Shown here: one piece after another, positions 1-5,296 of the stretch
Layout of the letters: each line of letters starts with the position of its first letter
Position numbering within the stretch: position 1 is the first letter of the stretch
Assembly: GCA_002373875.1 (NCBI GenBank)
Contig: DFKQ01000034.1
Coordinates: forward strand, 1 to 8,592
DNA length: 8,592 nucleotides
Direction of reading: 5' to 3'
Source of the DNA: Lachnospiraceae bacterium UBA3641
GTDB lineage: Bacteria; Bacillota; Clostridia; Lachnospirales; Lachnospiraceae
Program-made: the position numbers and the translations under genes
The notes under the pieces: generated by a model
Databases searched by the model: none
Told to the model about the DNA's origin: nothing
The model's input: the letters and a program-made list of their open reading frames with translations, nothing else

Positions 1-7
1 ATTTAGA

Positions 8-448
8 ATGCTGATCGGTTCATACAACCATTCCTTAGATGCGAAAGGCAGGGTCACGATCCCTGCAAAGTTTCGCGAGGACCTGGGTGACTCATTTGTA
101 ATCACCCGGGGGCTGTTCGGTCAGTGCATTACGGCTTATTCCTACCAGCGGTGGGAACCGATCCAGGAAAAGCTGATGAATATTTCCATGACAGATAAAC
201 TGGGAATGCAGGTACAGGCTCTGATCCTGGGAAATGCCTGCGAATGCGAAGTGGATAAGATGGGACGTATCCTGATCCCGCAGCCATTGAAAAATACGGT
301 CGGGCTGGGGAAGGACGTTACGGTCACCGGCCTCGGCAACAGAGTCGAGATCCGCAACAGCAGCCAGTGGACGCAGATGAATGCCATCAACTTTGATGAG
401 CTTGGCGAGGAGGATCTCCGTCACCTGGAGAGTTTTGAACTGAGATGA
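8..448 (+). CDS. mraZ: Transcriptional regulator MraZ
   Basis: MraZ is the nucleoid-associated DNA-binding repressor that opens most dcw clusters and controls their transcription. The 146-residue product has the family's two AbrB-like half-repeats, each marked by a DxxGR motif: DAKGR at residues 11-15, followed by IPAKFRE, and DKMGR at 83-87, followed by ILIP. The N-terminus (MLIGSYNHSLD) fits the usual MraZ start, and the length is normal. The second half-repeat is preceded by an atypical stretch: residues 63-77 lack the arginines and the RxFxAGA-like pattern that normally stand there. The ATG at position 8 is chosen because it gives the canonical N-terminus; only seven bases lie upstream, so its ribosome binding site and the cluster promoter are not visible. 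The stop overlaps the rsmH start in ATGA, which suggests translational coupling. Confidence 0.95.
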   Translation: MLIGSYNHSLDAKGRVTIPAKFREDLGDSFVITRGLFGQCITAYSYQRWEPIQEKLMNISMTDKLGMQVQALILGNACECEVDKMGRILIPQPLKNTVGLGKDVTVTGLGNRVEIRNSSQWTQMNAINFDELGEEDLRHLESFELR

Positions 449-1386
449 CGTTCGAACATACACCGGTACTGCTCCGGGAAGTGATCGAAGGACTTCATAT
501 CAGACCGGAAGGGGTTTACGTCGATGGCACCCTGGGAGGTGCCGGTCATTCATTCGAGATAGTGAGACGGTTAAGCTTAGACGGCAGGCTGGTCGGTATA
601 GACAGAGACGAGCATGCCGTCGAAGCGGCCGCCGAAAGGCTGAAGCCTTTCATGGACCGCGTCACGATCGTCCGCGGCAACTATCTTCATACAACAGATA
701 TCTTAAAGGAACTCGGGATCGGGGGGATGGATGGAATGCTCCTCGATATCGGCGTATCATCACATCAGTTTGACGACGCGGAGCGCGGTTTTTCCTACCG
801 GGAGGACGCACCGCTCGATATGCGGATGGATCAGCGCAGCGAACTGACGGCGGGGGACATAATAAACGGCTATTCGCAATCGGAACTCTTCCGTGTAATA
901 AGGGACTACGGGGAAGACAGGTTCGCGGCCAATATAGCCAGGCATATTGTGGCTGCCAGGGAAGTTAAGAAGATCGAAACAACTTTTGAACTGGTTGACA
1001 TCGTAAAGTCAGCCATACCCATGAAAGTAAGAAAGGCCATGGGACATCCTGCCAAGCAGACATTTCAGGCGATAAGGATCGAACTGAATCGTGAACTCGA
1101 TGTATTAAGGGATACACTCGATACGATGATCGATCTTCTGAATCCGGGAGGCAGGTTATGTATTATCACATTTCATTCTCTGGAAGACCGGATAGTGAAG
1201 ACGAATTTTAAACGGAACGAGAATCCGTGCACGTGTCCTCCTGATTTTCCGGTATGCGTATGCGGCAGGGTGAGCAAGGGGAGAGTGGTCACCAGAAAGC
1301 CGATACTTCCAAGCAGTAAGGAAATGGATGAGAATCCGCGTTCGAAGAGCGCAAAATTACGAGTATTTGAAAAGATGGACGGTTAG
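445..1386 (+). CDS. rsmH: 16S rRNA (cytosine(1402)-N(4))-methyltransferase RsmH
   Basis: RsmH (MraW) uses S-adenosylmethionine to methylate N4 of C1402 in the 16S rRNA, fine-tuning the ribosomal P site. The 313-residue product starts with HTPVLLREV. It has the SAM-binding loop VDGTLGGAGH (residues 26-35), an acidic ribose-binding motif (IDRDEHA), the catalytic-region motif LLDIGVSSHQFD, the TFQAIRIELNREL helix, the GGRLCIITFHSLEDRIVK strand-turn, and the C-terminal RSKSAKLRV signature. Length is normal for the family. A Cys cluster, C262-x-C264 and C271-x-C273, lies near the C-terminus and could bind a metal or form disulfides; I recall similar loops in related clostridia but cannot confirm it. 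The ATG lies within the mraZ stop (ATGA), so its translation is probably coupled to mraZ. Confidence 0.97.
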   Translation: MTFEHTPVLLREVIEGLHIRPEGVYVDGTLGGAGHSFEIVRRLSLDGRLVGIDRDEHAVEAAAERLKPFMDRVTIVRGNYLHTTDILKELGIGGMDGMLLDIGVSSHQFDDAERGFSYREDAPLDMRMDQRSELTAGDIINGYSQSELFRVIRDYGEDRFAANIARHIVAAREVKKIETTFELVDIVKSAIPMKVRKAMGHPAKQTFQAIRIELNRELDVLRDTLDTMIDLLNPGGRLCIITFHSLEDRIVKTNFKRNENPCTCPPDFPVCVCGRVSKGRVVTRKPILPSSKEMDENPRSKSAKLRVFEKMDG

Positions 1387-1387
1387 T

Positions 1388-1861
1388 ATGGCAGCAAGAA
1401 ACAAGAGGGGGAAAATGACAGAAGGAACGGTCAGCACGGAATTCATCTACGGAAACACCGCAAGGGAATTAAGAGAACTGGGCAATGACAGGACACCTTC
1501 AGTGAGGCTTTCGCACCAGACGAGGCGCAACAGGGAACGCGCGGGTCACATGAGCCCGGCTTATGTTTTTTTTCTTACGGCAGCCATGACATTAATGGTT
1601 CTTGTGTGCATCTCTTATCTTATGCTTCAGGCCCAGATCACGAGCGAAGTCAAGGAAATATCAAGACTGGAGACGGAGCTTAGCGAACTTAAGGCCGAAA
1701 ACGATGATACTGAGAACAGGATAAAGGGTGCAATTGATCTTGAAGAGATCAAATATCGCGCGATGAATGAGCTTGGAATGCAGTATGCCAACGAAGACCA
1801 GATAGTTGGTTACGAATGTGAAGATACCGATTATGTAAGGCAACTTGTTGACATCGAGTAA
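1388..1861 (+). CDS. ftsL: Cell division protein FtsL (septum formation initiator-like)
   Basis: FtsL is a bitopic membrane protein which, with DivIC/FtsB and FtsQ/DivIB, activates the septal FtsW-PBP pair. The 157-residue product has about 55 hydrophilic, Arg/Lys-rich cytoplasmic residues and one transmembrane helix at residues 59-80. An extracytoplasmic coiled coil follows at about 83-117 (SEVKEISRLETELSELKAEN). The segment ending YVRQLVDIE resembles Lachnospiraceae FtsL-like proteins. The assignment rests on this topology and on its place between rsmH and the PBP gene, because FtsL sequences diverge widely. The start is uncertain. ATG 1388 follows the rsmH stop by one base but has a weak ribosome binding site. 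In-frame ATG 1415 has AGAGGGGG just upstream, at short spacing, and would remove nine residues. A run of eight T encodes the start of the membrane helix. Confidence 0.85.
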   Translation: MAARNKRGKMTEGTVSTEFIYGNTARELRELGNDRTPSVRLSHQTRRNRERAGHMSPAYVFFLTAAMTLMVLVCISYLMLQAQITSEVKEISRLETELSELKAENDDTENRIKGAIDLEEIKYRAMNELGMQYANEDQIVGYECEDTDYVRQLVDIE

Positions 1862-1876
1862 CAAATGTTGGATAAT
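1848..1876 (+). promoter_or_regulatory. Putative sigma-A promoter for the PBP gene, inside the ftsL 3' end
   Basis: A perfect -35 hexamer TTGACA (1848-1853) is followed after exactly 17 bases by GATAAT (1871-1876), five of six matches to the -10 consensus. The expected transcription start is near 1882-1884, which gives a leader of about 60 nt to the PBP start codon. The -35 lies in the last codons of ftsL and the -10 just after its stop. This is the best sigma-A-like match I noticed in the window, but the call is from sequence alone. Confidence 0.65.
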
Positions 1877-1893
1877 AACTGAGGTTTGTTTTG

Positions 1894-1921
1894 AACTGCC
1901 CGAACACCACGGGCAGTTTTT
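1894..1921 (+). terminator. Intrinsic-terminator-like hairpin (attenuator candidate) before the PBP gene
   Basis: A perfect 9-bp inverted repeat, AACTGCCCG (1894-1902) and CGGGCAGTT (1910-1918), encloses a 7-base loop and runs into five consecutive T (1917-1921). This is the form of a Rho-independent terminator in the + direction; on the opposite strand no T tract follows the stem. It sits between ftsL and the PBP gene, 32 bases after the ftsL stop and about 11 bases after the predicted start of the promoter at 1848-1876. It could partly terminate readthrough from mraZ-rsmH-ftsL, attenuate the new transcript, or act as a protective 5' stem-loop. The T tract is short and then interrupted by GG, so termination is probably incomplete. 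Confidence 0.7.
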
Positions 1922-1934
1922 GGTTTGATCATGT

Positions 1935-1951
1935 AGGGGTATGTGAAGTTG
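1935..1951 (+). promoter_or_regulatory. Ribosome binding site and ambiguous GTG/TTG start of the PBP gene
   Basis: AGGGG (1935-1939) is the only Shine-Dalgarno-like sequence near the PBP start. It lies 3 bases before the in-frame GTG at 1943 and 9 bases before the in-frame TTG at 1949. The second spacing is the more normal one, so the protein may begin at TTG with SKRKAK. No in-frame ATG occurs until 1997, where the ribosome binding site is poor and most of the basic N-terminus would be lost. Two out-of-frame ATG codons are followed at once by stops: ATGTAG at 1931 and ATGTGA at 1941. Confidence 0.55.
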
Positions 1952-4267
1952 AGCAAGCGCAAAGCCAAGGAGCGTCCGCAAAAGTTCACAGGCAGAATGC
2001 AGAAGAAGCTGGCAGTATTGTTTTTGCTTATACTGGCAGCCTTTATAGGTTTGACAGTAAGACTATACGCCATAAACCGTGATAACGGGGAAGAATATAA
2101 GAAACAGGTCCTTTCACAGCAGGAATACGACAGTAAGGTGCTGCCCGCGAAAAGGGGAGAGATAGTAGACTGTAACGGTACCAAGGTTGCTGTAAGCCAG
2201 AAGGTTTATAACGTAGTCGTTGATGCCAAGACTTTAAACGGCAATGAAGGTAAGTTCCTTGAGCCTACGCTGAATGCCCTGTATGATTCTGATATTGAAT
2301 TTACATATACAAGAGATGAACTTAAGGATTATATCAGGAACAATCCCACATCCCAATACAGGATAATAGCAAAAAAACAGGGGTATGATGCCGTCAGTCC
2401 CCTTATGGATATGCTGAATAATAAGGCCGAGAATCCGAACCTGAAGGGAGTGTGGCTTGAGAACACCTATCAGCGTACATATCCCTACGGATCACTGGCA
2501 TGCGATCTTATAGGATTTGTTCAGGGTGACAATGAAGGAACCTACGGACTTGAGGAATTTTATAACGATGAACTTATAGGCACTTCGGGGCGGGAATTCG
2601 GTTATCTTAATGATGATGAGAATCTTGAACGTACAATAAAGCCCGCAGATAACGGCAATACCCTTGTTACAAGTATAGATGTAAATATTCAGAGCATTGT
2701 AGAAAAACACATTTTAGCCTTCAATAAAGAACATGAGAACGAATTCCGGGAAGGAAACGGATCGAAAAACACAGGTGTGATCATAATGAATCCGAATACC
2801 GGAGAGATAATGGCCATGGCCAGCTATCCGGTTTATGATCTCAATAATCCCAGAGACATAACAGGCCTTACGATCAACGTGGATGAAGCATACACTACAC
2901 AGGGAGTGGTTGATATAGATATCGCCGGTGATGAATCCGTTTCCGCAAACAGCGTGACGGCACCGGCAGGATCGGACGAGGGTGAAGAAACCTCGGAAGA
3001 GGACAGTGAGGAGACCGTAACGCAAGAAGAAACCAAGCCTCAGACCTATGAGGAAGCGTATGAGGCCGCCAAAATGGAGGCTTTAAACGACCTGTGGAAG
3101 AACTTCTGCATAACAACCACCTATGAACCCGGTTCGACCTACAAGCCCTTTACAATGGCAGCCGGTCTGGAAGAAGGGATACTTACAGGGAATGAATCAT
3201 TTAACTGTAATGGAGTTAAGGAGGTGGGCGACCATCAGATCCACTGCAACAACAGGTTGGGACATGGGGTGTTGACCTTCTCGGGAGCTCTTGAACAGTC
3301 ATGCAACGTGGCCTTTATGGATATGGGAGCCAAGATCGGTAAAACCATATTTATGAAGTACAACCAGTTATATAATTTCGGGCTTAAGACAAATGTTGAT
3401 CTTACCGGAGAAGCGCTGACCAATTCTCTTGTATTTGATGTAAACACCATGGTACCCACTGACCTTGCGATATCATCCTTCGGTCAGGGTTTCAATGTTA
3501 CCATGATCCAGATGGTTTCCGGCTTCTGTTCCCTTATAAACGGGGGATATTATTACCAACCTCATGTTGTTACGAGAATCATAAATGATGAGGGCGCTAC
3601 TGTAAGGAATATAGAGCCCAGAGTTCTTAAACAGACGGTTTCCGAAGAGACCTCGGCAAAGATGAAGGAACTGTGTACTAATGTAGTGGCGTTGGGTACG
3701 GGACGTTCGGCAAGACCGGCGGGATACATGATAGGCGGTAAAACGGGAACGGCCGAGAAATATCCTCGAAATAAGAAGAATTATGTAGTATCCTTTATGG
3801 GGTTCGCTCCTGCGGAGGATCCGAAGCTTGTAATATATACGGTCATTGATGAGCCGAATGTGCCCCAGCAGGCGTCCGCCAGATATGCGACCCTGCTCAC
3901 AAGAGACATTCTTACCGAGGTTCTGCCATATATGCATGTGTTTATGACGGAAGAACTATCGGAGGAAGAGAGGGAGGAGCTGAGTGCTGCAGCCCTGACA
4001 TTTGCGGAGTCGAACAATAAATCTCTCAGCGAAAATGGAATTGTGTCCGAGAATTCCGTAAGCGGGGATGAAACAGATAAAGGCCGGGAGAACCTTGACA
4101 GTGCAGTGGATTCCGTTATAACCTTTGAAGACGAAGAAGAGAAGGAGCCGGAGAGAACCTTTGAGGTTGATCCGGAGACCGGTTATTATATAGAACCGGG
4201 AACCGGAATTCTGCTTGATCCCGAAACCGGGCGGCCGATAGATGATTCTGTATCTGATCTGGAATAA
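1943..4267 (+). CDS. ftsI: Class B penicillin-binding protein (FtsI/PBP2B/SpoVD-type transpeptidase)
   Basis: This is the septal D,D-transpeptidase that crosslinks peptidoglycan made by its SEDS partner, probably the FtsW-like protein encoded downstream. The 774-residue product has a basic cytoplasmic N-terminus, a membrane anchor at residues 23-39 and a PBP-dimer domain beginning near the RGEIVD motif (71-76). The transpeptidase domain carries all three active-site motifs: STYK with the nucleophile Ser398, SCN at 453-455, and KTGT at 600-603. Two additions lengthen it. Residues 307-386 form an insertion between the MASYPVYDLNNP strand and the Ser398 motif, with a low-complexity acidic core at 330-363. 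Residues 667-774 form an acidic tail ending in three 8-residue repeats. No PASTA domains are visible, unlike Bacillus PbpB and SpoVD. It is the only PBP in the window, so whether it serves vegetative division, spore cortex synthesis or both cannot be decided here. The start is GTG 1943 or TTG 1949. Confidence 0.93.
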   Translation: MKLSKRKAKERPQKFTGRMQKKLAVLFLLILAAFIGLTVRLYAINRDNGEEYKKQVLSQQEYDSKVLPAKRGEIVDCNGTKVAVSQKVYNVVVDAKTLNGNEGKFLEPTLNALYDSDIEFTYTRDELKDYIRNNPTSQYRIIAKKQGYDAVSPLMDMLNNKAENPNLKGVWLENTYQRTYPYGSLACDLIGFVQGDNEGTYGLEEFYNDELIGTSGREFGYLNDDENLERTIKPADNGNTLVTSIDVNIQSIVEKHILAFNKEHENEFREGNGSKNTGVIIMNPNTGEIMAMASYPVYDLNNPRDITGLTINVDEAYTTQGVVDIDIAGDESVSANSVTAPAGSDEGEETSEEDSEETVTQEETKPQTYEEAYEAAKMEALNDLWKNFCITTTYEPGSTYKPFTMAAGLEEGILTGNESFNCNGVKEVGDHQIHCNNRLGHGVLTFSGALEQSCNVAFMDMGAKIGKTIFMKYNQLYNFGLKTNVDLTGEALTNSLVFDVNTMVPTDLAISSFGQGFNVTMIQMVSGFCSLINGGYYYQPHVVTRIINDEGATVRNIEPRVLKQTVSEETSAKMKELCTNVVALGTGRSARPAGYMIGGKTGTAEKYPRNKKNYVVSFMGFAPAEDPKLVIYTVIDEPNVPQQASARYATLLTRDILTEVLPYMHVFMTEELSEEEREELSAAALTFAESNNKSLSENGIVSENSVSGDETDKGRENLDSAVDSVITFEDEEEKEPERTFEVDPETGYYIEPGTGILLDPETGRPIDDSVSDLE
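4169..4240 (+). repeat. Three tandem 24-bp repeats encoding DPETG-type octapeptides
   Basis: Inside the 3' end of the PBP gene three successive 24-bp units encode DPETGYYI (residues 743-750), EPGTGILL (751-758) and DPETGRPI (759-766), followed by Asp767. The consensus is [D/E]-P-x-T-G-x-x-[I/L]. The DNA units are diverged, with shared GAxCC-GxxACCGG blocks, so the repeat is conserved more as protein than as DNA. It makes up the end of the acidic extracytoplasmic tail. Its function is unknown to me. Confidence 0.85.
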
Positions 4268-4273
4268 GTTCTG

Positions 4274-4312
4274 TTTAAAAATATTTGAAAATGATATATA
4301 CTAATTTATTAT
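4274..4312 (+). promoter_or_regulatory. Possible promoter(s) in the AT-rich gap upstream of mraY
   Basis: The 62-bp gap between the PBP gene and mraY is AT-rich and holds two overlapping promoter-like pairs. One is TTTAAA (4274-4279), 17 bases, TATACT (4297-4302). The other is TTGAAA (4285-4290), 16 bases, TATTAT (4307-4312); its start would fall on the mraY ribosome binding site at 4319-4324, which makes it less attractive. Either could feed mraY-murD-ftsW-ftsQ. AT-rich sequence gives such matches easily. Confidence 0.35.
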
Positions 4313-4329
4313 CTGTATAAGGAGAGAAT

Positions 4330-5286
4330 ATGGATCTTAGTGTTCTTTGGATATTGCTTGTGTCCTTTGCCATCACGGCGGTGAGCGGTCCCTTCGTAAT
4401 ACCGTTCCTGAGAAAGCTTAAGGTAGGACAGACTGTGAGGGATGACGGACCTGAGAGTCATCTTAAAAAGAATGGAACCCCCACTATGGGCGGCATAATG
4501 TTCGTAGGAGGTATGCTTCTTGCATCTGTTTTGTGTGTTAAGAAGTATCCTGATATAATTCCCGTACTCATGATGACTGTCGGCTTCGGTATAATAGGCT
4601 TTATCGATGATTATGTAAAGGTGGTGCTGAAGAGGGCTATGGGTCTTCGGGCATGGGAGAAGCTCAGTCTTCAGTTTGTCGTTACGGCTTTCTTCGCCTA
4701 TTATATGATCAGGGTTTCGGGAGCCGATCTTACAATGATCATCCCCTTTACCCATGGAAGAATAGTTGATATCGGCTGGTTGGCAATCCCGTTGCTTTTC
4801 TTTGCAACACTCGGTACCGTCAACGGTGCTAATTTTACCGATGGTCTTGATGGACTTGCGTCCAGCGTGACTGCCGTGATCGCCGGATTTTTCGCCGTTG
4901 TGGCCATGGGCGTGGGCAGCGGTGTTGCGCCTGTTTCTCTTTCCCTTATCGGGGCATTGCTCGCTTTCCTGCTTTATAATGTGTGTCCGGCCAGGGTATT
5001 CATGGGAGACACGGGATCTTTGGCTTTGGGCGGTTATGTTGTGGCATCCGCATATATGCTTAAAATGCCCATATTTATCCTTATAGTTGCCTGTATCTAC
5101 TTTGTGGAGGTCCTTTCGGTGATGATACAGGTAAGCTATTTTAAGATATCCGGAGGTAAGCGGGTATTTAAGATGGCCCCGATACATCACCATTTCGAAT
5201 TGTGCGGTTGGTCTGAAACGAGGATTGTTGCGGTATTCACCATAATCACTATATTGCTTTCCGTTATTGCGTATATGGCCCTTTAG
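4330..5286 (+). CDS. mraY: Phospho-N-acetylmuramoyl-pentapeptide-transferase MraY
   Basis: MraY transfers phospho-MurNAc-pentapeptide from UDP to undecaprenyl phosphate at the inner face of the membrane, making lipid I. The 318-residue product has the Gram-positive length and the expected multi-pass membrane pattern of about ten helices. Conserved family signatures are all present: DDGPESH with GTPTMGG early in the protein, GFIDDY with the paired aspartates D93 and D94, NFTDGLDGLA, MGDTGSLALGG with D227, and the PIHHHFE histidine motif (H286-H288). All catalytic residues known for the family are therefore retained. The ATG is supported by AAGGAG at 4319-4324, five bases upstream. It follows the PBP gene after 62 bp and precedes murD by 10 bp, with which it is surely co-transcribed. 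Confidence 0.97.
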   Translation: MDLSVLWILLVSFAITAVSGPFVIPFLRKLKVGQTVRDDGPESHLKKNGTPTMGGIMFVGGMLLASVLCVKKYPDIIPVLMMTVGFGIIGFIDDYVKVVLKRAMGLRAWEKLSLQFVVTAFFAYYMIRVSGADLTMIIPFTHGRIVDIGWLAIPLLFFATLGTVNGANFTDGLDGLASSVTAVIAGFFAVVAMGVGSGVAPVSLSLIGALLAFLLYNVCPARVFMGDTGSLALGGYVVASAYMLKMPIFILIVACIYFVEVLSVMIQVSYFKISGGKRVFKMAPIHHHFELCGWSETRIVAVFTIITILLSVIAYMAL

Positions 5287-5296
5287 AGGAGTTGAC

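Noticed and set aside
84..266. Several TGGG motifs inside mraZ, resembling MraZ operator units
   Set aside because: They are not in the regular close spacing of MraZ operator repeats and lie within conserved codons; the true operator would be upstream of this window.
1891..2082. A 63-codon + strand frame starting in the ftsL-PBP gap
   Set aside because: It has no ATG start or good ribosome binding site, overlaps the PBP N-terminus in another frame, and its beginning is the hairpin sequence.
3473..3937. A 154-codon minus-strand open frame inside the PBP gene
   Set aside because: It is antisense to the conserved transpeptidase core, has no recognisable motif or ribosome binding site, and is a shadow of the real gene.
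4197..4239. PxTG strings in the PBP tail as sortase LPxTG-type sorting signals
   Set aside because: There is no LPxTG followed by a hydrophobic helix and basic tail; the protein is anchored by its N-terminal helix, and the PxTG strings are part of the octapeptide repeat.
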